Of a DNA stretch of 64,000 nucleotides, positions 11,173-23,254 are shown piece after piece. The stretch lies in contig VWPU01008554.1 in assembly GCA_013398955.1 (NCBI GenBank), positions 124,939-188,938 of the forward strand, in the 5' to 3' direction. Source of the DNA: Callaeas wilsoni (Eukaryota > Chordata > Aves > Passeriformes > Callaeidae). Both the position numbers and the translations under genes were made by a program. The notes below the pieces were generated by a model. It saw only the letters and a list, made by a program, of their open reading frames with translations, made no database searches and was not told the DNA's origin. Position 1 is the stretch's first letter. Each line of letters starts with the position of its first letter.

Positions 11173-14100
11173 AGATAAAAGCCGAGTCAGTGACAGCTTT
11201 GTCATTGAAAAGGCTTTACCCATTGTCTTTTCTCACTTCATTTACTCTTTAAGACCAGAGTGTTGTGTTACACTGTGTTTGCAGCCTCACAAGTGAGCAC
11301 ATCTACACATCCAAGAACCTTGCACATCACCTGGGAGGCCCTGCTTGCCTCCAGACAGCTTGGGAGGCAGCCAGCGTGCCAACCAAACTACTCATTAATT
11401 TTCTTTTCAAATACAACATTTGGTTTCAAGGAGACAGGACACGGTTGGCCACGCTATACTTTTACTGCAGGGTTACTTCGGCCCCTGTAGCTCTTCTCCT
11501 CCTTTCTGGATGCATTGGTGGAGTTAATTACTTCTTATATTCAAGTTAAAAATGTGTTTTCCAACAACAAGAGACTTAGAATAACATCGAGTTGTTTAAA
11601 TCTGAGTCAGTAAAAGCACAACAACAGCTGATCTCATTCAGCTTAGAGAAAAGGTAGTTGTCAGGACAATATTTGTCTTTATAGTTTGATGCTTTGCTAA
11701 AAATTCTTCAGTGCTTTTTAATTTGATTTCTTATTATTCTGATTTTTTTAAGCATGGGATGAGAATAAATAGTGATGGAAAGGAGCCTCAGCTCATTCAC
11801 ACAAATAATGGTAAGTGACATATGACTACTGACAAACCATGAGCAGAAAAGTTAATGTCATTCACTAAATTTAAGGGACTGTAGAGCCTTCAACATCTAA
11901 TTAACGTCTTCTGAAATGTGACTCATTTTGGTGATCAGGCTGTATGTTTGAGGACACACAGGACTGATTCCCTCCTGGTTCTCCTCTTCTTCACTTCAAA
12001 GATGATGATGTTATCAGCCCATTGGTGAACAAACACTACAAACGTGCAAGCGTTAGTGAAAAAAAAAAATGGTGGAAGCAGAGCATTTTGCAAAGAAAAG
12101 AAGAGAGGAGATCAGAAATATGTACAAATCATAGTACCTTCTTGGAAGATGATGAAAGGGGTATAGGTTAAATTGAGCAGTGTTTGAAAGCACGTTACTT
12201 GGGTGCCATGGTGGGGTTAAGGAGCAGAAAACTCATCAATAGCTGTTGTCACGCGCATGGAGAACCATGGTCAGCTTACAAACCAAGCTTCCCACAGTCA
12301 GGATCCTTTATAGACAAATCAAAGCACAACAATTACAGCAATTTTCAGAGGATGGGTACCTTGGACACTCATAGGTTCTCAGTAATGACGTTTTTTAAGA
12401 TAGATTTTTCATTACTGCTGAAAATACCTATGAGATCTACAATCGGACTACTTTAAAAATAAAAATCTCTTCCTTTGATAGTCTGGAATTGACCTTGATA
12501 ACCTGAATACCATTTTAGAACACATCAAACTTCGCTTCTGGTTAACATACTAAACAATAAAATTACAATTTCTCCTCTCCTAGAAAACTGCACTGCAATT
12601 ACAGGGGAACCTGTTAACAAACACCAAAGGGACCGAGAATTTTATAGCCATTAAATAAGGCAGCGTAATTAATTCGAAGGCACTTTCTCAGGGCCAGATA
12701 TCCTTGGCTTTGAAGATGAGTTAAGACATTTTTCACCATTAGCACAGGTTAAACTTCATTTAGAGCAAAGTTTAGTTCACTTCCTCAGTGTTTCCACTAA
12801 CAGAGAATTCTCTTCATACTGTCTCTCTAACCCTTTCTTCCTATCACTAGAGTAATTGCAGGCTCTAAACATGGACAATACTGGAAATATCAAACATCAT
12901 CTGCAGAAGACGTTCCAGAAGCCGTCAAGTAATATGCCAAAACACACAGAGGTCCTTTACCTCTGTATGTCTGGTTCTGCCAGCTACTTCTGCATTCATC
13001 TGTAGCTTGGCAGCAATTGTTGTAAAGTTTGCCTGGAAGATGAGCCACACAGTGAGACAGGGGATTAAGAAAGCTTGCCAAAATCTGCAAGAACGTGAGT
13101 CATTTCCGAAATCATTTGAGAAGGGGAAGGAAAGCTGTATCTATTCCTGATCCCTACAAAAGATGCAGTGTTTTAAGAAATGCAGAATCCCCTAACTTTG
13201 TATTACTTATCAACGTCAATTTTTTAACCAAATTTTCAGTTGGCCCATCTCTGCCAATAAATGCAATTAGTGGCCCTATGACAATGCAAACTAGTTCCAT
13301 TCTGAAATTCATTTTGCACATTCATAAACTTTATTAAAAATATTTATTTACAATACTAAAAACAGTCTTTCACATTTTCTTCTAAAGGCCAATAGGAAAT
13401 ATTAGAATAGCCAATCCAACCCAGTAACTCATCAAGACAACTGTGGTCCTTAAGCAAAGAAAGCTTATTCAGAATAGGAAAGAGTAACAGGGGCTGGGGA
13501 TGCACGGGAATTGCTCAGCTCATCTCACAGAAGGGCACAGCCAAACATCCAAGAGACTGCACCATTCTTTGGAAAGAGTCTGACTGTTGAAGTGCTTCCA
13601 GCATGGACAGCCTGCTGGCCCTGCTAGCAGGAAAGGGAAAAAATTTCCTATGGTTCATCCAAAAGCTAACAAATAGCTGCTATAATCAGTAGGTAATTTT
13701 AGACACATAATTCAAAGAGGGGAATAAAATGGTGCAAAACAGTGCATGATATCTTAATAAGTTAACGTGGACAACATTGCTAAACCAACATTTTTTAGCC
13801 AGCAGATATATCTGTCATTTCTATTGCATTTTCTAGCAATCATTCATGTAATTACCTCTTTATTCCTAAAACATGATTTTTAGGCTGATACACACTAGCA
13901 AGACATAGATAACTGCATTGAAAAGATCTGCAACAAAGATTTGTGTCTGTTTTCCCAGCCCACAATCACTTCCTGGACTTCCTGCCTGGTTCCAGACAGT
14001 GCAACAGGGGTCAGAAACTTGCTAAGTTCCCACAGGCTTCATGAAAATAACATCCTGGTAGAGAAGAGATACCCTCTGATTGTCCCTGCTGAGGGGGAGA

Positions 14101-14189
14101 CCACATCACGAGGACATACCTTTTATTAGACACCAAAAAATGCTCTTTGAACATGCCACAGTCACAAGGAAAGCTTTATCTGGCACTGG

Positions 14190-14690
14190 TGCCATCTTAG
14201 ACATCAGAGAACAGCATAACACCCTCATAGACAAACTCAGGAAGTGTGGACTGGATGAGTGGACAGTGAGGTGGACTGAGAACTGGCTGAACGCCAGATC
14301 CCAGAGGGTGATAATCAGTGGCACAGGGTGTAGCTGGAGGCCTGTCTCTAGTGGAGTCTCCCAGGGTTCAATACCAACCCCAGTATTGTTTAGTTTATTC
14401 ATCAATGGCTTGGATGAAGGGGCAGAGGTCTCCTCAGCAAGTTCACTCACAACACAAAGCTGGGAGGAGTGGCCGATAGCCCAGAAGGCTGTGCAGCCCT
14501 GCAGAGGGACCTTGACAGCTTGGAGAGATGGACAGAGAAGAACTGTCTGAAATTCAGCAAGGGCAAGTCCTCAAGAATCATCTGGACACAATCCTGCGCA
14601 AGGTGCTCTAGAATAACCTGGCTTGAGCAGGGAGTTTGGACCAGATAGTTCACTGTGGTCCCTTCCAACCTGACCCATTCTGTGAGCTGT
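14190..14690 (+). pseudogene. Degenerate CR1 LINE: reverse-transcriptase remnant joined to CR1 3' end
   Basis: The 5' part encodes a recognisable piece of CR1 ORF2 reverse transcriptase: LRKCGLDEWTVRWTENWL, then a SSGVSQGS block in place of the usual TSGVPQGS, then PVLFSLFINGLDEG. A frameshift follows, and the frame resumes as KFTHNTKLGGVADSPEGC, where intact CR1 has FADDT; the two catalytic aspartates are lost. The N-terminal DFSKAFDTV block is also largely missing. After about 14565 the sequence jumps to the CR1 3' UTR (AAGGTGCTCTAG, CTTGAGCAGGGAG, GGTCCCTTCCAACCTGACC), so the C-terminal coding part is deleted. It is a dead copy. Confidence 0.85.
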
Positions 14691-16830
14691 GATAAGAAAA
14701 TACATTAGGAAACCAGGCTACAATAATCTGGTGTTCCTGTTCCTTGGTATTCTGTCCATCTTTAGGACTCCTTGGCCTGTTTTTCCTAAGGTTTTGACTA
14801 CTCAAGACTGCCAGGAGTCTTGAGTTGAGTCCATCTGGGCAAAGTTGAATATGTTCCTAGTTACAAAATTAATTCTTCCTGAAATTCTACTTGATTTTGT
14901 GTGAAACATGGTTGAGAAAACAGCTACATGAAGGCTAAAATTTTAATAGATTTGGTCAATTTTACAGCATTCTTCCCCTTTATATTGGTGTCATAGACAG
15001 AAATTGAAGGAAAATACCTACCTCACCAGTACTTGAATACAGCATCTTCTACCACAAAAGAGTCTGACTGTCAATTGCATGAGTCTTTCTGTCTATTTGG
15101 TGGTCATTGGCAAAACTAAACTCTCAACTATGTTCTGTCCATCAGCAGCATGCATTTTAAAAGCATATTTCTTTAATTTGAGAAGACAGTCAAATCCTGT
15201 AGCAGAGTGCTCTCTCTGCCCACAACTTGATCAATATCCCTTCATTAATTTTGCTTCATTCTGGACTGTAGCCTCTACAGTTTGACAATGTGTCAACTCA
15301 TCAGGAAAGTTAATCTTACTTACAAGATACTATCAGAATATGAGTTTTTCTACTTGTCAAGCATATTTCCATGTTCAGGCAGAAGTCTCCCATCCTCAGG
15401 ATGGAATGTCCCTCAGAACTAAAGTTCAGAGCACAGTTTCTGGGTTTAACCATGATCTGAGCTCTGTTAAATTACAGATTCTTCTTGATTGCTTTCAATC
15501 CCACAGTGAGAAGAAGCACCATATTGTTGCTGTCAGAAAAAAATCCTCTCCAAATCCCACTGCTTGACAGCAACAGCTTCGCACTGATCTCCACAGCCTG
15601 GAGCTGCACACTCAGTCATTACGAGGCACAAGTCCCACAGAGGTGCTGCATGTCCCACTAGCACCATGAAAACAGAGCACCCACTATTTGCCAGCTATTT
15701 GGTAGCTCATTCCACCTCTTCTTCAGCACTAGGCAAGCACATGAGTTTTTTAAAATGCTTTGGGAAAGTCAGTTAAACTTTTGGGTACCAAATCAGAAAC
15801 GAAATGTTACAACAACCTAATAAGAAACAGCAATACACTTGATAAATTAATACCTGTCTAGTTGCTTACTGCTTCTCATCCATGACACCTCAGAGATCAG
15901 CCAGGAGAGCGTACCATGAAATCCTCTTTTTGCTCTGAATACTTGCTTTTTTCCTGCAACCTTTACCAAATTTGATGAAAAATGCCCTAATTCTGAGTAG
16001 TAACTGTTCCATAGGCAAGTCCTCACTTCTAGGTCTAAGGCTGGCCAGAGGGTTGGTGATCAAGCCCCATATGTGAAGCCACCATATTCTAGACAGACAC
16101 CTTGAAAATATTTCCTCCATTCTTCTGCTTCACTTATTTCAAATCTAGATTGCTACTTTTTTCCAAAGCCAATGTAGCCTTGATGACTCATATCTCACTC
16201 CTCCATTGCCTTCTGGAGCTGCAGGGTTTGGCCATGAATGCAAATTCCTTAGAAGTTTCATTCTAAATGGCTGCTTTTGATATTTAATGATGCTTCTCTC
16301 TGCCCATCATTATTTTTCCTTCAGGTTTGCACTTACTCCAACAAGGCTATTCCTGTGCCCTGGTGATTAAAAGACACTTTTCCCTGTTCTGCTCGACTGC
16401 CATTTCCTGCCCAAGTTGAGCTCCTCCTTCATACAAGGCTACAGCCAGCCTTTATTTAACATTAGGAAAGCCACACACTATAAAGCTGTCCTCTGAAGGT
16501 CACACTGTAACATGAGCTTTGATACAGCCCTGTAAAGAGGATTCAGACTGAGAATAAGGGTTGTGTCCAGATATCTATAGGAATGGAAATATTCCCTTGT
16601 CCTGTCTCCAACAGGGAGTCCCTGTATCGCAGAGTCTTCTCGGATCCACAGAAATTCTAAGTGGATGTCTGCTGGAGCCCATCACCCACAGCTTAACTGG
16701 TCCCAGAGCCCTGCAGGGGCTTTGGGACAGTGTTATACCAGGGACTCCACAAAACAGTCCAGACTCATAAGTGTGCCAAGGTGGCTTAAAATCCTGGTAG
16801 CAGCCCTACTCTGTTTTGAGATCTTTGCGT

Positions 16831-16927
16831 AGGACAGCTTTCTTCTTCTATAAATATGAAGTATAGATTCCTGCATTGTGATAGCTCCAACCAGGACGGC
16901 TTTCTTCCTGTATAAAGCTGTAGTATA
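16831..16927. repeat. Diverged direct repeat, 35-bp units offset by 62 bp
   Basis: AGGACAGCTTTCTTCTTCTA at 16831 recurs as AGGACGGCTTTCTTCCTGTA at 16893, and both continue to GTATA. I count about 29 of 35 matching bases. Looks like an old local duplication. Confidence 0.8.
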
Positions 16928-18664
16928 ACTAATCTTTACCACATAAGCGCAGCCACATTTAATCAATTTTCTGAGATGTGTAACACTAGACATTCCAAAA
17001 TGATGGTTAAGTTCAAATGTAGGTTGGAAGGATGAAATATGTGGTTTTTTTCAATTTGTTCAGTACTCTGTTTTCGCTTGGTTCACCAATGCCCTGTTTT
17101 TGAGCCAAGGTCCCAAACCTTGGGACAGATTGCCCAATTCCAAAATGAGTTCCTTGCTAACCCAAACAGCAGATGGCCACACCACAGAGATAGACAATGA
17201 TGTTCCGGCTTGCAGCACGAAGCTAAAGCAAAGCATCAGTCAGTCTTTGGAACCAGAAACTCTGGAACTTTGTATTCCTTGTCCTGGCAGGGTAACTACT
17301 GATAACACTATTTGAAACACACGTGACTGCAAATTTGGAAGTCAATTTCCTAGGAATCATTTAGAATATCAGAAAACTCAGCAAGTTTATTTGCACTGTA
17401 ATTATTTCTTCCTCAAGTACTTGCAAGTATACAGTAGCAGAAGAGTAACACTAAAACACAGGAATCGAAGTGGCCTTCAGACAGTACAGTACCTATCTCT
17501 CACCAATTCTATTTAATGAACTTGCATGAAAACAGGGCTTAATGAATAACAAGTAACATGGTACATCATCTGAAGAGAAAGCAAGCTGAAATTTTCTCTC
17601 TATTATTCAGCAGCTGCCAGGAGTTGATTCACAAAGCATGATGGACTGGATTTTTCTGATATCATTAAAATTAAAAGTGAAATTGTTTTCCATTATTAAT
17701 TATAGAAATGTCCTTCTTGTTTTCAGAGCTCTCAGAAATGGTGAAACAGCATCTGGTAGCAGTTCACTGTAGACATATAAACCTCAGCAGACAATAGGAT
17801 GCTTGGAAGAGTTTGCCTCAGACTGAAGAAAATGTCAAGTTTACTTTCCATCTGACAGAGCAAACCCATTTTTATTGGAAGCCACTACAGAAATAGCACC
17901 AAAGACCTGCCAGCCTTAATGTGACAAAGGCGTGTGCACACAGGCGCCCATCCTCGCTCCCTATCATTACTTTTTCCACTCTCATTTTGACATAACTTCA
18001 AGATGTGGCAACAGTTACCGCTTCTATCCACTAGTAAAATCCTAGAGAGGAGTGAAGCTACGGCCAGGACAAATCAAGGAAGAACCAAGTCCTTTCCCAC
18101 ATCCATTTGATAACATGTAGATGTTACAAAGATCATAGTGGAAGAGAAAACAACTTACAGGTTAAGAGAGAAAATTTTTGGTTAGTAACTTCATTAATCT
18201 GTACTTTAAAGGCATCAGATTTTGTTTCATATTTATAAGTAAATAATGCTCACAGTTTCCTGGGTTAACAGTTCCAGACCAACAATATTATAGTACAGAG
18301 GCTTGTAAAATTACCTTACTACTATGTTTCTGTTACTGGTTTTCCCTCTCATTCTGCAAAATGCAAGACATTGCTAAGGACATAGGCCTTGTGAGCCCCT
18401 TCCCCCAGAAAAGCCTCCCACCTCATCCCCAGGAACAGCACAGACTCTCCATTTGCCTCACTCCAATAAACTCGTATTTCAAACACTTATGAAGCAAGAC
18501 CCAAGTCCAGGAACCAGCCCATTTAGTCTGAAGAGCCTTCCCAGTTCAAATACATTGACCAGTATTTTTCTTAATCTTCTAAAAGTGCAAGTAGGACACA
18601 AACTAGGTCTTCCAGATTTCTATTCAGAGACTTGAAAAATTCCATCTCAACTATTCACTTTATT

Positions 18665-18703
18665 AAAACAAACAAACAAACAAACACACAAGCAAACACA
18701 AAC
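18665..18703. repeat. AAAC microsatellite
   Basis: About six AAAC units followed by degenerate CA/AAAC units. Confidence 0.9.
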
Positions 18704-18871
18704 CACCAGGTAAATTGTATCAGCATGTTTCTGTATGGTAAGCAAATTATAAACCAGCAAAGTTTGTAGACAAGAGTTTCTACTGAATTTTCTTGAGTGT
18801 GAGCAAACTCTCAAGTAGTACTGTCATTGCTTCACTGATTCCAGGAAGTTTCTGAATTCTATATACCAAAG

Positions 18872-18983
18872 TTGTAATTCTATAATATAGTGAATACAAT
18901 CCCGTAATATGGTAACTATATCCAAAAGTTCAATCTTAGTTATCTTATTATAGGATTGCATTCACTGTACTATAGAATTACAA
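18872..18983. repeat. 112-bp imperfect palindrome (hairpin-forming, MITE-like)
   Basis: Bases 18872-18918 pair with 18937-18983 at about 40 of 47 positions counted by eye, leaving an 18-nt loop. The outer 13 pairs (TTGTAATTCTATA with its complement) are perfect. Several mismatches are transitions, as expected for decay of an originally better match. No clear target-site duplication flanks it and no family is recognised. Confidence 0.85.
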
Positions 18984-21479
18984 AACTGCATGAATGGACC
19001 ATGGCAGAAGCTTATGGTGAAATCCTACTCTCTCTCCCATCAACCTTTCAGTGAGTCAGCTGCAGAATATGTAATGAAAACCCTAAAACCCAGAGGCAAT
19101 GTTTTGAAAGCTCAAAAAATTCAGAAACATCAGAGGAAAAAGCAAAGCACTCTCTTTAGCAGCATGAGAGACCTGCAGCCCTGCAGAGCCTGCAAGCCTC
19201 CAGGTCAAGTTTGGAGGTTCTTGGTAAGGTTCAAAATGTTCACAAGTTCATAGGCATGGTCACTCCAGGACAAATGCTTCCATAGACTGTCAATGTGACT
19301 TACCTACTAACAATCCTTACCTATCTCTCACCAAGAAAATGTTTCCTTTGCTTATTTATAGGCTTCTTTCTCACTTGTCTTGTAGACAATACATCTTTTC
19401 CTTATCTATGGACTTCTCCGGGGTGGGGGACTTTCTTTCTTGATGCCACTTGCAAATCCTCAAGACATCTCAAGATTAGGGATTTTATACAGCCTTGTAC
19501 CATGAGAAGTGTTTTGGTGAAGAAGTATATATACCAGGCTGTTTAGTCAGCATCATACCCATAGGGAAGGCGGGGGGGGAAGGAAGAAGGGTTTCTTGTT
19601 TTGAAAGCAGTAACTTGCTCACTCTAATGTAAATATTTTTAAAGTATTCTTGTGACATACAGAAAGTCACTTGACAAGTTAAATTGTACTTTGGTTTTTC
19701 TGTCTTTTGAGACTGTTATGCTGCTTATAGTTACTCTGACTTTGAAAAAAAAAAACCTAAACAGTTAATGCTGGTGGTGATGCTGGTACTGACAGAGCAA
19801 GTTATAGACACTGAAATTAATTATATTCAAACTAAAGCAAATCTGGGAAGCGTATTGGGATGCACTCAGCATTTGGCTACTTTTCGAATTACAATCCACC
19901 ATTTTTATAGGCTTGTGGTAGGGCGATTAGTTTTGTGAACACAAAGTTCCCTGTGTAAGGACCAAATTAAAGAAGTGAGTAGGCAATTAAACACCTCCAC
20001 CTACAGAACATCCCTCCAGCAGCAGCCAGGTGAGTGCCATGCCCCTTCCCCGCCTCCAGCTGTCACATCCGAGACAGGAGAAGGCTGGGCCTGGATATAC
20101 TGCGCCCGTCAGGCTCTTTCTCTTTCGGTTTCCACAGCCACAAGACAGATGATTTAACACAGGAACCACCTTCAGCTGCACGCTTTAGCACTGTACAAAA
20201 CTTTACCCCGTTATCCATACAAACTGTTAGTATTCTTAAAACTGTCTTTCTGCCTAGAAATATGCCACAGGTTCTTCAGCCACATCTCGTAACTAACTCC
20301 TATTATAAAACTCCAAAATAAATACACAGAGAGTGAAAAAAAGGATCTCGTCTTGTACTAATCTCTTAGTAATAAAAGTAAATACTACTGTTAATTTACA
20401 ATAATAAATATGAATTATAAAAATTCACAATTACCAACCATATCAAGTTAATATAAAAAAAGGACTCCATCCAGTATCTTCCTCCCTCATACTTCTTGTA
20501 ATCTCTAAATCTTCCAGATAAAGCCATTTATCCTGTGCTGCTGAACCTCAAACTAGAACTGAGGAAACATATTTGAAAGGCAAACCAGCTTTTAGTGGAA
20601 TATCAAAAGCAGCTGAAAATACATGGCAGTTCATCAAAAAGGACAATTCTTCAGGAAATGATTAGTGGCTATTTTCAGAATCACAATAATATGCAAAGAG
20701 CTGCACAGAACAAAAGACATATACAGTCTCTGTCACGTGAAGTTTATTGTAACAGGCACTTGAAAGACAAAATGAGAAGCATCCAATTCTATTCTCATTT
20801 GCCCTTATTTTAAATAAACCAAAATTTCAATGACTCTAGTGCTTCCAGTCACCTCACTGAAATTACTGGCTAATGATGCTTGAATCAAACCCACTTTGTC
20901 TCCTTCTGCTTTTATACTTTAATTTATACTCAATTTCTTTAATATAAATTCATTTGTTGAGACTCTTCAAAAGTTATAAAACCTAAAGAATGAAGATCAC
21001 CTTAGCATTAACTGCCACCTTTGACACCAGCTTCCAGCAGATTCCAGAAGGATGAGAAAGTAGGGTGGCCCTGCTACTACTGCCAGTTAGCAAATAACAC
21101 TCATTAAGCCACGTGATTTCCCAGGTCCTCATCAAATTCCAGCTTTACCAATGAATACTTTCCTAAAACTGTTTAATGCCCAAATCTTCCTTTTCAATCC
21201 ACAGCTTGAGCAAGCCCCTCTCCTTGCTGTAAACTGCAAACTCGCCTTGAGGTGCCAACCAATTGCCAAGTTTCATCATTGAAACAGCTGGATTTCAGTG
21301 TTAGTGGGTGGGAAAAGAATCCCTGAGCTATTCTTGAAGTCAATAAAGTGGATTGTGGGATCTTTGAGGGAGGAAGAGAGTTATACAATCGTATGAGTGC
21401 TTTCCACCATACAAAGATCCTTTGGAATATTTATTTATAGTGTCACTTGAGATTACAGTAAAAGCTGCCTCAGTACATA

Positions 21480-21735
21480 ATCACAGAATGGTTAAGGTTG
21501 GAAGGGGCCCCTGGAAGTCTCTGGTCCAACCTCCCTGCTCAAGCAGGATCCCCTAGAGCACATTAATTTGGGCTGTGACCAGATGGTTCTTGAGTATCTC
21601 CAGTGAGGGAGACTCCACACCCTCTCTGGGCAGCCTGTTCCAGTGCATGGTCATCACACAGCAAAGAAGTTCTTCTCATATTCAGGTGCAACTTCCTGCA
21701 CATCAGTTACTGCCTGTTGCCTTTGGTCCTGTGAC
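21480..21735 (-). mobile_element. CR1 LINE fragment
   Basis: Read on the minus strand this is a CR1 3' region. On the plus strand it begins ATCACAGAATGGTTAAGG, TTGGAAGGGGCCCCTGG, GGTCCAACCTCCCTGCTCAA and continues through GGGAGACTCCACACCCTCTC and CAGCCTGTTCCAGTGC to TTGCCTTTGGTCCTGTGACTG. About 255 bp, 5'-truncated, no coding frame. Confidence 0.92.
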
Positions 21736-23194
21736 TGACTCCCATTTTATTAGACAATCAAAATAGCTATTAGGTTGCAAAAAGCCTCTGTCTGAAAAAA
21801 GCAGTTGCACTGGCAGAACTCCTGATAGCCCAGAGGCACCTTCTGCCTGCCAGTAAATTTGCTGGTTTTTACACAGCAGTAACACTCACCTGAGCTATGA
21901 GAATTTCCCATTTCAGTCATCACCCAGATCTCTCTATGGACAGCATCCTCTCCCTTTACTGTGTAAACCCACTGTGCTTTTCATGCCCTACCTCATTTTT
22001 CAGGAGAGATGCCTGCTGGACTGCAAAGGCCATCTGCCCCAAAACACAGATTGGGTTTGCCCTCTCCCCATCCTCTCTGCAGCCTGTTTGCTGCATTGGG
22101 AGGTTTCTCTACCTGCACAACCTGAAATTGTGCCAGTTAAAGCTCTCTCTTTCTCCTTCCCACTTCACATATTCCTTTGTTCCACTTTTCAATTCAGTCC
22201 AAGACATGCTTCTTAATTTATACAAAAACTGGGGGAAAGTCACTAAACGTTTTTAGGCAGCCACCCTAGAATTCACATTCCTTACACATCTCCTTTACTG
22301 CATGTGTCAGCAGCTCCTTAGAAACGAAAATCATTAGAATATTCCTCCTATTAGGATCACATAGATTTGAATCAGGATTCAAGATTTCATCCTATAAAAT
22401 AACTTTGCAGAATTCTATTAAACTCTCTCACAGAGGTAAGAAGCACTCTGCACTTGGAGACACTAACTTCAGATATATTTTCTCCTCATTTGTTCTAAGA
22501 TAAGTAGGTATCATGGCTGCATATGTCTTATGGCTACTACAGAAATTACTTCTTTGCATGGAAGAGTCTGCCACCTTTCCTATCCTGATTTGTTTCTTAC
22601 ACTGGAATAACCCCTGGATTCTCGTGGTTGTTTTGCTGCTGCAAGAAATACCAAAATGAGCATATAAATAAAATATAGCCCTAAAATAAGGTGCGTAACA
22701 AAGCTGTTATCCTGTGCAGATGTCAAGCATTTCTCAGATTTTGGAAGAATCATTTATACAAATATTTAAGCCCTCAAAGCCAAAATATTTACCAATCATT
22801 TAGACATAATCATCTTGTTACTTACGAAGAGCTCAACAAACATGTCATTGGGGAAACCCCACAGTGTAATTAACATTGCGTTGAATGACAACTGAAGGAA
22901 AACATTATAAGCAGTCTCATTCAAACCTGAAAGGCAGTATCTACTATGTCAACACTCGCTTCACCAGGAAGATTGATTTTCCCCATTATTATTCTTAACT
23001 GTACACATGTAGCTTTCAATTTAATTTCACTGACTCTTTTAATCATAGCTTGACTTTGAGGTTTCCTGTTTAGCAGTGCAGTCCAAAGTTTTATTCTCAG
23101 GAAAGCAAGAGATCAAGCCACATTGCCTGATGGCACAGTTAAGAGTTCTGATGGTCAGAACTGAAAGGAAAGAAAGGAAAACTTAATATTTTTA

Positions 23195-23246
23195 TTAATT
23201 GGAAGTTAATTTTTATTAACTTAATTGGAAGTTAATTTTTATTAAC
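23195..23246. repeat. 26-bp perfect tandem duplication
   Basis: The unit begins TTAATTGGAAGTTAATTTTT at 23195 and repeats without change at 23221. AT-rich; the second unit supplies most of the hairpin at 23223-23254. Confidence 0.95.
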
Positions 23247-23254
23247 TTCCAATT
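23223..23254. repeat. Perfect hairpin: 14-bp stem, 4-nt loop
   Basis: AATTGGAAGTTAAT is followed by TTTT and then its exact reverse complement ATTAACTTCCAATT. The structure arises at the edge of the tandem duplication. No T-run or conserved context suggests a specific function. Confidence 0.95.

Larger units (their letters stand above)
6829..14189 (-). other. GPR158: GPR158 intron upstream of the exon, first part
   Basis: AT-rich non-coding sequence apart from the acceptor at its left edge. It holds A-rich tracts (8222-8238, 10679-10733, 11098-11172), a 10-bp direct repeat with 17-bp spacing (7710-7719 and 7727-7736), and a short patch at 8590-8612 that resembles the tail of a CR1 element but is too short to call. 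A GC-richer patch at about 9300-9510 has no recognisable coding content. Confidence 0.6.
14691..21479 (-). other. GPR158: Intronic span with no recognised gene
   Basis: Contains a diverged direct repeat (16831-16927), an AAAC microsatellite (18665-18703) and a 112-bp imperfect palindrome (18872-18983). No exon, RNA gene or promoter could be supported. Assignment to the GPR158 intron is by position only. Confidence 0.5.

Noticed and set aside
15215..15245. Possible upstream GPR158 exon: minus-strand reading gives a GDIDQ string
   Set aside because: The residues around it do not match the expected Cache-to-EGF region, and no exon with splice sites can be built there.
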